Assembly: GCA_018302885.1 (NCBI GenBank)
Contig: JAGVZC010000020.1
Coordinates: forward strand, 1 to 24,580
Length of the DNA stretch: 24,580 bases
Direction: 5' to 3'
From: Candidatus Woesearchaeota archaeon
GTDB taxonomy: Archaea > Nanobdellota > Nanobdellia > SCGC-AAA011-G17 > GW2011-AR20
The position numbers and the translations under genes were made by a program. The notes under the pieces were generated by a model that was not told where the DNA came from, ran no database searches, and worked only from the letters and a program-made list of their open reading frames with translations. Within the stretch, counting starts at the first letter, position 1. Every line of letters starts with the position of its first letter. This document shows, piece after piece, positions 15,191 to 21,693 of this stretch.

Positions 15191-15245
15191 ATAATAAAAA
15201 GTTAGTAACAAACGATTAAAAAATATTAAAGAGGTGAGAAAGATT

Positions 15246-15440
15246 CTATTTTTTGATTTCAACATAATGACATTTGCCACAGTAATATCTATTTTTATGG
15301 TTTGCAAGAAATGTGCCTGCTCCGCACTTTGGACATGATTTAGCCCTTACTAACTTGCCCTCTTCAACTTTATATTTTGAATATCTTTTGCTGGGAGTTT
15401 TATTTTTTGCTTTTTTCTTTTCCTTTGTCTTTTTTGCCAT
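15246..15440 (-). CDS. rps27ae: 30S ribosomal protein S27Ae (eS31)
   Basis: This 64-residue protein has a basic Lys-rich N-terminus and a zinc ribbon. C36 and C39 (SCPKCGAG) and C54 and C57 (YYCGKCHYVEIKK) are the four Cys ligands. It matches archaeal S27Ae, a small-subunit protein without the ubiquitin fusion seen in eukaryotes. It begins 41 nt inside the end of the S24e gene, in another frame, an unusually long overlap. It is the last gene of the rpo7-spt4-S24e-S27ae operon. Confidence 0.96.
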   Translation of the reverse strand: MAKKTKEKKKAKNKTPSKRYSKYKVEEGKLVRAKSCPKCGAGTFLANHKNRYYCGKCHYVEIKK

Positions 15441-15699
15441 TTTTCTTATTTATTACTTCAAAATTTTTTAATGATTTTTCGTCATCATAAACATACGCGT
15501 ATATGTCGCTTATACCCTGCCCGTATCTTGTATGAATCCCCTTTATTTTTATCAGGTCTTCCTTGTTCTTTGTTAATTCAGCTATCTTTTTCCTGAATGT
15601 TACATTCTCTGGAGTCTTTTCCATAGGATGATTTACTTCTATCAAGTATTCAGTTCTGTTATACAGTTTATTGTCGAAATTATGTATTATTTTCATCAT
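15400..15699 (-). CDS. rps24e: 30S ribosomal protein S24e (eS24)
   Basis: This 99-residue protein contains the S24e features NKLYNRTEYLIEVNHPMEKTP, the TFRKKIAELTK segment and TRYGQGISDIYAYVYDDEKSLK. The C-terminus is a Lys-rich tail that is encoded partly in the region overlapping S27Ae. It is a component of the archaeal small subunit. Its start overlaps the spt4 stop by 4 nt (ATGA), so translation is probably coupled. Confidence 0.95.
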   Translation of the reverse strand: MMKIIHNFDNKLYNRTEYLIEVNHPMEKTPENVTFRKKIAELTKNKEDLIKIKGIHTRYGQGISDIYAYVYDDEKSLKNFEVINKKNGKKDKGKEKSKK

Positions 15700-15878
15700 C
15701 TTATCTTTATTGCGTACTCTCCCTTGACTTTTATATTGACTTTTTTTGCTATTTCAGATTTGTTTGCATCTATTATGACTATCCTTCCTTTCCAGTTATC
15801 TGTGAATTTATCACTGCCATCATTTGGGCATTTGTCCTTTTCCACGAACATTTTGCATTGCCTGCATACTTTCTTCAT
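15696..15878 (-). CDS. spt4: Transcription elongation factor Spt4 (RpoE2)
   Basis: This 60-residue protein matches archaeal Spt4: an N-terminal zinc-ribbon half CRQCKMFVEKDKCPND, then SDKFTDNWKGRIVIIDANKSEIAKKV. Spt4 binds Spt5 (NusG-like) and RNA polymerase to promote processive elongation. Three Cys are present (C5, C8, C17), but the position that normally holds the fourth Cys is D20 (CPND instead of CPxC). Zinc binding may therefore be weakened or may use another ligand. Start and stop overlap rpo7 and S24e by 4 nt each. Confidence 0.92.
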   Translation of the reverse strand: MKKVCRQCKMFVEKDKCPNDGSDKFTDNWKGRIVIIDANKSEIAKKVNIKVKGEYAIKIR

Positions 15879-16423
15879 TTTCTTTTCTTCTTTTTAGTTT
15901 CATTTAGCCAGGATAAAGCACCCATATATGGCTGCCTCATTGTCAATCCTATTTTAGGATCCCTTACATTTTTATAGCTTATAGCTATTATTCTTGCCCT
16001 GCATAATTCCCTTATTTTAAGATTATTCTTTGTTTCTTTTCCAGTCAAAACTCCTGTCTTGCTGAAAGTTACATAATCGTCCATTGTCTGCCCAATATGA
16101 ATCATTCCATCTATTGGTCCTATGTTCATGAATGCACCAAAATCAGTGATATCTGTTATATCTCCAAGACAGACTTCCTGCAATTCCGGCTTGAATGCCA
16201 ATATCCTGAATTGAGTGTCATAGTATGCCCCGCCGTCCCCTGGAATTATTATTCCCTCGCCTATATTTATCACTTCACTTACACCCATTACAATTCCAAG
16301 GTCCTTGCTGATAAAATTTTCAAACTGCTCGTTTAACTGCTTTATTACTGATTTATCCACTTCTTCATTAAAGTATTTAGGATCAATCCTTATATGGCTT
16401 CTTAATTCAATTTCATAAAACAT
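15875..16423 (-). CDS. rpo7: RNA polymerase subunit Rpo7 (RpoE1)
   Basis: This 182-residue protein has the two-domain Rpo7 layout. The N-terminal RNP-like tip domain is residues 1-80 (MFYEIELRSHIRIDPKYF, LGIVMGVSEVINIGEGIIIPGDGGAYY), followed by an S1 RNA-binding domain (about 82-165, with VCLGDITDITDFGAFMNIG and GMIHIGQ). Rpo7 with Rpo4 forms the RNA polymerase stalk that contacts initiation factor TFE and nascent RNA. It heads an operon with spt4, S24e and S27Ae. A TTTTTAAAG element near 16449-16457 is about 30 nt upstream. Length is normal. Confidence 0.96.
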   Translation of the reverse strand: MFYEIELRSHIRIDPKYFNEEVDKSVIKQLNEQFENFISKDLGIVMGVSEVINIGEGIIIPGDGGAYYDTQFRILAFKPELQEVCLGDITDITDFGAFMNIGPIDGMIHIGQTMDDYVTFSKTGVLTGKETKNNLKIRELCRARIIAISYKNVRDPKIGLTMRQPYMGALSWLNETKKKKRK

Positions 16424-16475
16424 TTTATTAAAATTTGGATGTTTAAGGTTTTTAAAGTTAACTAATTTATTTTTT

Positions 16476-16505
16476 TAATTGTGGCAATGGCTTACTACAC
16501 AATTA
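16476..16505. repeat. 8-bp inverted repeat upstream of rpo7
   Basis: TAATTGTG (16476-16483) and CACAATTA (16498-16505) are perfect complements around a 14-nt loop. The stem is A/T-rich. On the minus strand it is followed by A's rather than T's, so it is not an ordinary terminator of the PIN gene. An operator upstream of the rpo7 TATA box is possible. Confidence 0.45.
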
Positions 16506-16521
16506 TCAGGTAAGAACTAGT

Positions 16522-16863
16522 CTAAACATTTATAATTAGGTATTTTTTTTGCTTTATTCTTATCACTGGAAATTTTAATTTTTTTATTAATCTCCTGTCA
16601 TTTGTCGCTATTACATAATCCCCTTTTAAGTTTAATATTTCATTGTCAACATAATCTTCCGAACCTATGATATTTATTTTTTTATCTTTGATTATTTGTA
16701 ATGCCAGATTTCCAAACTTTTTACCTTCCAATTCCTTCAAAACCCCGCTTAAAGTGCACAGTTCATAACTGAATTTTGATATTCTTTTTATCTCAGAAAT
16801 GAAATCAATCTTGAATTTTAGGCATGATAAAAGAAAGTTTGTATCCAATATTATTTCCTTCAT
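16522..16863 (-). CDS. PIN-domain ribonuclease (archaeal Fcf1-like)
   Basis: This 113-residue single-domain protein begins with the PIN signature EIILDTNFLL (D7). Other acidic positions are E44 (LKELEG), D82 (GDYVIAT) and D89 (ATNDRRLIKKL). PIN domains are metal-dependent RNases. Archaeal genomes often place a small Fcf1-like PIN gene between aIF2-gamma and rpo7-spt4-S24e-S27Ae, and this gene sits in that place, so a role in rRNA processing is more likely than a VapC toxin. No antitoxin gene is next to it. The ATG start is the first in frame, and the intergenic TATA-like TTTATAAA (16888-16895) suits it. Confidence 0.85.
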   Translation of the reverse strand: MKEIILDTNFLLSCLKFKIDFISEIKRISKFSYELCTLSGVLKELEGKKFGNLALQIIKDKKINIIGSEDYVDNEILNLKGDYVIATNDRRLIKKLKFPVIRIKQKKYLIINV

Positions 16864-16887
16864 TATAAAATATTTTTAATAGAAATG

Positions 16888-16896
16888 TTTATAAAT
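16888..16896. promoter_or_regulatory. Shared TATA element between PIN gene and small-gene pair
   Basis: TTTATAAAT lies about 25 nt from the PIN ATG on the minus strand and about 30 nt from the ATG at 16925 on the plus strand. It can read in either direction. Confidence 0.35.
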
Positions 16897-16924
16897 TAAT
16901 GTATCTACTTTAAAGTTAATTAAA

Positions 16925-17260
16925 ATGAATCACTCATCTAATCAAAATCCATCAAATAATTTTTATATATTTGATGAGACAGGAAGAACAAGAAGTTATG
17001 GTCTTTATGATGCTGATGAGGTTACCAAAGGAATGGAAATTAAAAGATCAATTGGCATATCTACAAGTCCTTCCATTATAAATTACATTTTTCCTTTTTT
17101 ATTAAAAAATACCAGTGCTGTTGCCTGTGCGGACAGAAAGATTGAGGAAATATTATCAACAGATGGATTATCTGTTGCAGTTATAACAAGAGTTGAAAGA
17201 GTGCATAGGGGCATGTTAGAAATGGATGTTGATTTTTATGGAAATGCTTCGGTGAATTAA
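16925..17260 (+). CDS. Unrecognised small protein, first of a pair
   Basis: I do not recognise this 111-residue protein. The N-terminus is polar (MNHSSNQNPSNN) and looks flexible. The C-terminal 35 residues (LSVAVITRVERVHRGMLEMDVDFYG) read as consecutive beta strands. No signal peptide or clear membrane segment is seen, although INYIFPFLL is locally hydrophobic. It is followed, with one base between stop and start, by another small gene of unknown function, so the two are very likely made together. Confidence 0.65.
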   Translation: MNHSSNQNPSNNFYIFDETGRTRSYGLYDADEVTKGMEIKRSIGISTSPSIINYIFPFLLKNTSAVACADRKIEEILSTDGLSVAVITRVERVHRGMLEMDVDFYGNASVN

Positions 17261-17261
17261 G

Positions 17262-17528
17262 ATGCTAAGAGATAGAAGAGATAGAAGGTTAAATGAAATA
17301 ATACTTTATGGTACAGTTGCACATAGAGGCATTGAAAATAGATTTCCGGGAAAGCCAATGTTATATATAATTAACAGCAATTATAACCATATCAATTTGG
17401 TTCCTGCTGTTTATATTCCAAGAAGTTATGCTAAAACTTTACAACCTGAACAGCAAGTCAGAATAATAGCAAGACCAAGCATACTTCATAAAGGAAGATA
17501 TGTATCAAGAAATATTGAAATACTTTAA
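17262..17528 (+). CDS. Unrecognised small basic protein, possible OB-like barrel
   Basis: This is an 88-residue basic protein of unknown family. After MLRDRRDRRLNE it shows a strand-rich run: IILYGTVAHRGIE, MLYIINS, INLVPAVYIPRS, then QVRIIARPSILHKGRYV and a final strand. The order of strands and the basic charge would suit a small OB-like nucleic-acid-binding barrel, but no diagnostic motif is present, so this is inference. The ATG starts one base after the upstream stop. The proteasome gene follows after its own promoter. Confidence 0.65.
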   Translation: MLRDRRDRRLNEIILYGTVAHRGIENRFPGKPMLYIINSNYNHINLVPAVYIPRSYAKTLQPEQQVRIIARPSILHKGRYVSRNIEIL

Positions 17529-17538
17529 AATCAAAAAG

Positions 17539-17550
17539 TTTATAAATAAT
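17539..17550 (+). promoter_or_regulatory. TATA box for psmB
   Basis: TTTATAAATAA is about 45 nt before the psmB ATG and gives room for a short leader with AAGTGAT (about 17580-17586) as a weak Shine-Dalgarno site. Confidence 0.45.
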
Positions 17551-17592
17551 TTAAAACCTATAAATTGTAATATGAATTCTAAGTGATTCAAA

Positions 17593-18228
17593 ATGGAAAA
17601 AGAGAAATTAAAAACAGGTACAACCATTGTTGGTTTAATGGGAAAGGATTGTGTAGTATTGGCTGCAGACAGAAGAGTTACTTTAGCTGGAAGACTTGTT
17701 GTTGACAAGAAATTCCATAAGATACTTGAAATAGACGACAACTTGATTGTTGCTATGACTGGCTCTGTTTCAGACGCACAATTGTTCACAAGATACCTGA
17801 GGGCCAATCTTAAACTGAATGAACTTAAGAGAACAAGAAAGAATGATATAAAAGAGTCAGTAAATTTCCTTGCAAACATGCTTTATGGCTCTGCAAGACA
17901 ATTCATTCCATCAATAGTTGGTTTCTTGGTTGCTGGAAGAGACAGCAAAGGAGTTCATTTATATGAAGTTGGATCCGATGGCTCAGTGGTTCAATATGAA
18001 GATTATGTTGCAGACGGTTCAGGAATGATGTATGCTACAGGAACTTTGGAAGCTAATTACAAGGAAGGAATACAGTCTCAACAGCTGGTTAAGCTGGCTG
18101 TTCAGGCAGTTAATTCAGCAATGCAAAGAGATACAGCTTCAGGAAATGGAGTTGAAGTTTATCTAATAACAAAAGATAAGATAAAGAAGGTATTTGAAAA
18201 AGAAATTAATTCAGTGATTTCAGCATAA
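17593..18228 (+). CDS. psmB: 20S proteasome subunit beta
   Basis: This 211-residue protein has a short propeptide (MEKEKLKTG) that would be cleaved to expose Thr10 as the N-terminal nucleophile (G|TTIVG). Downstream are the conserved AADRRVT (the Asp aligned to Asp17), a Lys in KFHKILEID that aligns with the catalytic Lys33 of the family, and AMTGSVSDAQLF. The C-terminal block MQRDTASGNGVEV has the Asp and Ser of the active site. It forms the proteolytic beta rings of the 20S proteasome; the alpha subunit is not in the window. The gene is followed after 16 nt by aCPSF1, an order also found in other archaea such as Methanocaldococcus. Confidence 0.97.
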   Translation: MEKEKLKTGTTIVGLMGKDCVVLAADRRVTLAGRLVVDKKFHKILEIDDNLIVAMTGSVSDAQLFTRYLRANLKLNELKRTRKNDIKESVNFLANMLYGSARQFIPSIVGFLVAGRDSKGVHLYEVGSDGSVVQYEDYVADGSGMMYATGTLEANYKEGIQSQQLVKLAVQAVNSAMQRDTASGNGVEVYLITKDKIKKVFEKEINSVISA

Positions 18229-18244
18229 AAAAAATTCTAGAATA

Positions 18245-20128
18245 ATGACAGATATATTAAAGGAAGTATTGAAATTTATTCCTAAGAGTACAGACATTTC
18301 AGATTCTGTGTTTGAGGGAGCAAATATAGTTCTTTATACTAAGAACAAGGACTTTTTTCTAAACAATAATGGGTTAATCAAGGAAATTGTTGACAGCATA
18401 AAGAAAAGGGTTGAGCTAAGACCAGATCCTTCAATAACAATGGACCAGGAAAAGGCGGAGGATGTTATAAAAAAATTAGTGCCAAAAGAAGCTGGATTGT
18501 CACAAATCCTATTTGATCCGCAGAGGTCTATTGTAGTTATTGAATCTGAAAAGCCGGGAGTTGCAATAGGAAAGAATGGAGAGATTCTGAAAAAAATAAA
18601 AGAGAAAACATTATGGATACCGCAGATAAAAAGAACACCTTCAATAAGATCAAAATTAATTGAAAACATAAGAGCAGTCCTTTATGAAAACAATGATTAC
18701 AGAAGAAAATTCCTCCATAAAATAGGAAAAAGAATTTATGATGGGTGGACAAAGGAAAGAAGATCAGGATGGATAAGAGTCACTTTTCTCGGAGCTGCAA
18801 GGCATGTTGGAAGATCATGCATTTTATTGCAGACGCCGGAGTCAAGAGTTTTATTAGACTGCGGAGTTGATATTGCTTCTGAGGAAAATCAGTTTCCCAT
18901 ATTGGATGTTCCAGAGTTTAATCTTAATGAACTTGATGCAGTTGTTTTAAGCCATGCACATCTGGATCACAGCGGATTATTGCCTTATTTATTCAAGATG
19001 GGTTACAGGGGTCCTGTTTATTGCACTTTGCCAACGAGAGACATTGCATCTTTGTTAGCACTGGATTTCATAAGCATTGCTCAGAAAGAGGCTAAGGATA
19101 CCTTATTTTCAAGCACTGATGTAAAAGAAATGGTAAAACACACTGTTGTTCTTGATTACGAGGAAGTTACTGACATAACTCCTGACATAAGAATTACATT
19201 ATATGATGCAGGCCATGTTCTTGGGAGTGCAATGATTCATATGCATATCGGAAACGGACAGCATAATCTGCTTTATACCGGAGACATCAATTATGAAAAC
19301 AGCAATCTATTGCAAAAAGCAATAACAAAATTTCCAAGACTGGAGACTGTCATAATGGAGGCAACTTATGGCGGGAAAGATGATAACCCCCCATCAAGAG
19401 AGAAATGCGAAGATGAATTAATTGAAATCATTAAAAAATCAATTGAAAAAAGAGGAAAAGTTTTAGTTCCTGTTCTTGGAGTTGGAAGAGCACAGGAGAT
19501 AATGCTAATAATTGAAAAAGCAGTTAGGAAAGGCGATATAAAAGACATCCCTATTTATGTTCAGGGAATGGTATGGGACGTCACTGCAATACATACGGCA
19601 TATCCTGATTTCTTTAATGCAAGTGTAAAAAAAGCAATCTTTCATAAGGACCAGAATCCTTTCCTGAATAAGATATTCCATCACATTGGTTCACAAAAAG
19701 AAATGCAGCAGGTTCTTGAAGGCGGACCTTGCGTGATATTGGCTACATCAGGCATGATGACTGGAGGAGCTTCTGTTGAATACTTCAAGGCATTGGCAGA
19801 TTCTGACAGAAACAGCATAGTTTTAGTTTCTTATCAGGGACCAGGTTCATTAGGCAGGAGACTGGAGAATGGAGACAAGGAAATAAGAATGAGCGAGAAT
19901 GAAATTGTTAATGTAAAATTAAATGTTCATATTCTAAGGGGATTTTCAGGGCACAGTTCAAGAGATCAGCTGATGGATTTTGTAAAGATGCTTGATCCAA
20001 AACCAAAGAAAATAATTCTGATGCACGGTGAGAGTTCAAAATGCCTGGATTTGGCTTCTTCCATACATAAACAATTCAGGATTGAAACCTTAGCCCCAAG
20101 AACATTGGATACAATCAGAATTCGATAA
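18245..20128 (+). CDS. fttA: KH/metallo-beta-lactamase/beta-CASP ribonuclease aCPSF1 (FttA)
   Basis: This 627-residue protein has the full aCPSF1 layout. The N-terminal KH region (1-150) has the GxxG loop AIGKNGE near 107-113. The metallo-beta-lactamase domain from about 178 has the HxHxDH zinc motif SHAHLDHSG (H237, H239, D241, H242), DAGHVLGSAM and YTGDINYENSNLL. The beta-CASP domain (from EATYGG through VPVLGVGRAQE, ATSGMMTGG) and a C-terminal GFSGHSSRDQL complete the active site. Archaeal aCPSF1 is the endonuclease and 5'-3' exonuclease that cuts nascent RNA downstream of U-tracts to terminate transcription. Length matches the family (about 635). It is probably co-transcribed with psmB. 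Confidence 0.98.
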   Translation: MTDILKEVLKFIPKSTDISDSVFEGANIVLYTKNKDFFLNNNGLIKEIVDSIKKRVELRPDPSITMDQEKAEDVIKKLVPKEAGLSQILFDPQRSIVVIESEKPGVAIGKNGEILKKIKEKTLWIPQIKRTPSIRSKLIENIRAVLYENNDYRRKFLHKIGKRIYDGWTKERRSGWIRVTFLGAARHVGRSCILLQTPESRVLLDCGVDIASEENQFPILDVPEFNLNELDAVVLSHAHLDHSGLLPYLFKMGYRGPVYCTLPTRDIASLLALDFISIAQKEAKDTLFSSTDVKEMVKHTVVLDYEEVTDITPDIRITLYDAGHVLGSAMIHMHIGNGQHNLLYTGDINYENSNLLQKAITKFPRLETVIMEATYGGKDDNPPSREKCEDELIEIIKKSIEKRGKVLVPVLGVGRAQEIMLIIEKAVRKGDIKDIPIYVQGMVWDVTAIHTAYPDFFNASVKKAIFHKDQNPFLNKIFHHIGSQKEMQQVLEGGPCVILATSGMMTGGASVEYFKALADSDRNSIVLVSYQGPGSLGRRLENGDKEIRMSENEIVNVKLNVHILRGFSGHSSRDQLMDFVKMLDPKPKKIILMHGESSKCLDLASSIHKQFRIETLAPRTLDTIRIR

Positions 20129-20149
20129 TTTCTGAATATTATTTAAAAC

Positions 20150-20165
20150 CGAAATCTTTAAATAT
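20150..20165 (+). promoter_or_regulatory. BRE/TATA promoter of the ferritin-like operon
   Basis: CGAAAT followed by CTTTAAATA is a good BRE plus TATA pair, predicting a start near 20186 and a 25-nt leader carrying GGAGGT. Confidence 0.55.
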
Positions 20166-20170
20166 TATTA

Positions 20171-20184
20171 TGAATATATATTCA
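20171..20184. promoter_or_regulatory. Candidate operator: perfect 14-bp palindrome
   Basis: TGAATATATATTCA is its own reverse complement. It lies between the TATA box and the predicted start, where an archaeal repressor would block initiation. The DUF134 regulator of the same operon is the obvious candidate to bind it. Confidence 0.5.
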
Positions 20185-20210
20185 TTATTAATTATTGGAG
20201 GTAATGTAAA

Positions 20211-20324
20211 ATGCCAAATATGGATGGAACTGGACCTAGAGGAAGAGGACCTTTTACTGGAAGAGGTTTTGGACGTTGCAGAAGAAGAAATATAAAATCA
20301 AATACAGAAAAACCTTTAAATTAA
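20211..20324 (+). CDS. DUF5320-like microprotein
   Basis: This 37-residue protein starts MPNMDGTGPRGRGPFTGRG and continues with GFGRC, matching the DUF5320 N-terminal signature (MPxxDGTGPxGxGPxTGRGxGxC). The remainder is a short basic tail, shorter than many relatives, which are 60-100 residues. It has a strong GGAGGT Shine-Dalgarno site at 20197-20202 with 8-nt spacing. DUF5320 proteins are of unknown function and are often near iron/Fe-S or NifX-type genes and DUF134 regulators, as here. Its single Cys and Gly-Arg-rich body are the visible features. Confidence 0.8.
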   Translation: MPNMDGTGPRGRGPFTGRGFGRCRRRNIKSNTEKPLN

Positions 20325-20352
20325 TTAATATTTTATTAACTGGGGTGATAAT

Positions 20353-20607
20353 ATGACTGGAGAGCATGAAGGCAGGGAAAATCTGACAGATCAAACAAAA
20401 GATCTTGAAAGAGCAAGGCAATCTTTGGTTGAGGAATTAGAAGCAATCAATTGGTATCAGGAAAGGGTTGAGGTTTGCAGAAATAAGGACCTAAAGAAAA
20501 TTCTTGAGCATAACAGAGATGAAGAAAAGGAACATGCAGCAATGTTGATTGATTGGATAAGGAAGAATGACAAGAAACAGGATGAAATGTTCAAGCATCA
20601 CGATTAA
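20353..20607 (+). CDS. Encapsulated-ferritin-like (EncFtn family) protein
   Basis: This 84-residue protein is a single two-helix ferritin-like chain of the EncFtn type. VEELEAINWYQERVE holds E28, E30, W34 and Y35, and HNRDEEKEHAAMLIDWIR holds E58 and H61. These match the iron ligands and gating residues of Rhodospirillum EncFtn (E32, E34, W38, Y39, E62, H65) with a constant offset of four. EncFtn assembles as a ring of dimers whose interface makes the ferroxidase site. Classical members carry a C-terminal tag for loading into an encapsulin shell; this one ends soon after the helix (KKQDEMFKHHD) with no such tag, and no encapsulin gene is in the window. GGGGTGAT lies 3 nt before the ATG, and its stop abuts the next ATG. 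Confidence 0.9.
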   Translation: MTGEHEGRENLTDQTKDLERARQSLVEELEAINWYQERVEVCRNKDLKKILEHNRDEEKEHAAMLIDWIRKNDKKQDEMFKHHD

Positions 20608-20919
20608 ATGCCAAGACCAAGATTATGCAGAAGAGTTTATTTTAATCCTAGTGTGACTTATTTTAAACCTAGAGGAGTTAGGCTAAGAGACCTGAATGAA
20701 TCCATCCTAACCATAGATGAATTGGAATCTGTTAGATTAAAAGATTTAGAAGGGTTAGAGCAGGAAACAGCAGCAAAAAAAATGAATATTTCCCAGCCAA
20801 CTTTTCACAGATTGATCTTATCTGCAAGGAGAAAAATCTCTGATGCTTTGATAAATGGAAAGGCAATTAAAGTTGAAGGTGGAGATTTTAGGATTATTGG
20901 AAGAAAAAGAAAGATTTAG
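20608..20919 (+). CDS. DUF134 (UPF0251) DNA-binding protein
   Basis: This 103-residue protein starts MPRPRLCRRVYFNPSVTYFKPRG, the DUF134 opening. It has a sigma-like HTH at about 35-80 (LTIDELESVRLKDLEGLEQETAAKKMNISQPTFHRLILSARRKISDAL). The C-terminal 20 residues are a basic tail. UPF0251 proteins are presumed transcription regulators, often in iron-sulfur or iron-cofactor neighbourhoods. Its ATG follows the ferritin-like stop directly, so the two are translationally coupled. The palindrome at 20171-20184 in the operon promoter is a likely target for autoregulation, which is inference. Confidence 0.9.
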   Translation: MPRPRLCRRVYFNPSVTYFKPRGVRLRDLNESILTIDELESVRLKDLEGLEQETAAKKMNISQPTFHRLILSARRKISDALINGKAIKVEGGDFRIIGRKRKI

Positions 20920-20921
20920 TA

Positions 20922-20936
20922 AAGCTTTTAAATTAT
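20922..20936 (+). promoter_or_regulatory. TATA element for uppS
   Basis: GCTTTTAAATTATTT is centred about 25 nt before the uppS ATG and fits leaderless transcription. Confidence 0.4.
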
Positions 20937-20953
20937 TTTTTTATTAATTTACT

Positions 20954-21661
20954 ATGGAAATTGAGAATGTTCCTAAGCATATTGGTATTGTTTTAGATGG
21001 AAATAGAAGGTTTGCCAAAAAATTGATGATGAAGCCATGGAAGGGGCATGAATGGGGTGCAGGCAAACTTGAAAAGTTAATTGAGTGGGCAGTTGAATAT
21101 AAAATAAAAGAGTTAACACTTTATACCTTATCAGTTCAGAACTTTTTCTCAAGACCAAAAGAAGAACTTAGTTATTTGATTGATTTGTTTAAAAAAGAAA
21201 CAAGAAAACTTCAGAGCGATGAAAGAATTAAAGAATATAAAATAAGAATAAACTTCATCGGAAGACTAAATTTGTTTGATGATGAATTGCATGGTTTAAT
21301 GAAGAATGTCATGGAAAAAACAAGGAACAATAACAATTTAATAATAAATTTTGCAATGGCATATGGCGGACAGGAAGAAGTCATTGATGCCGTAAAGAAA
21401 ATATCAGAGCAGGTTAAGAAAGGAAATCTGGATATTGACAAAATAAATGAGGAAAGCTTCAAGGATTTTCTTTACATGAAGGATTCACCTGAATTGATAA
21501 TAAGAACTGGCGGAGAAAAAAGAACATCCAATTTTCTGCCATATCAGGGTGCTTATTCTGAATGGATATTTCTAGATAAAATGTGGCCAGAATTTGAAAA
21601 AGAAGACTTTGTTGAGTGCATTAAAGAATATTCTGGAAGACAAAGAAGATTTGGAAGATAA
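20954..21661 (+). CDS. uppS: Undecaprenyl/polyprenyl diphosphate synthase (cis-prenyltransferase)
   Basis: This 235-residue protein has the cis-prenyltransferase blocks: HIGIVLDGNRRFAKK (catalytic D15; usually DGNGRWA), LTLYTLSVQNFFSRPKEE, INFAMAYGGQEEVIDAV (usually NYGGRxE, so Gln replaces Arg), and ELIIRTGGEKRTSNFLPYQGAYSEWIF. It condenses isopentenyl diphosphate with an allylic primer in cis to make the long polyprenyl carrier used in archaea for glycan assembly. The Arg-to-Gln and Gly-to-Arg changes are non-consensus. The downstream PIG-L deacetylase and glycosyltransferase would use such carriers. It has its own promoter. Confidence 0.94.
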   Translation: MEIENVPKHIGIVLDGNRRFAKKLMMKPWKGHEWGAGKLEKLIEWAVEYKIKELTLYTLSVQNFFSRPKEELSYLIDLFKKETRKLQSDERIKEYKIRINFIGRLNLFDDELHGLMKNVMEKTRNNNNLIINFAMAYGGQEEVIDAVKKISEQVKKGNLDIDKINEESFKDFLYMKDSPELIIRTGGEKRTSNFLPYQGAYSEWIFLDKMWPEFEKEDFVECIKEYSGRQRRFGR

Positions 21662-21671
21662 TTTTATAAAT
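21662..21671 (+). promoter_or_regulatory. TATA box for tRNA-Gly
   Basis: TTTTATAAAT lies about 27 nt before the mature 5' end at 21694. Confidence 0.45.
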
Positions 21672-21693
21672 CATGTTTAGTTCTTAATTTTAC

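Noticed and set aside
16522..16863. PIN gene as a VapC toxin
   Set aside because: No antitoxin gene is adjacent, and the position next to rpo7-spt4-S24e-S27ae is the usual place of the archaeal Fcf1-like PIN gene.
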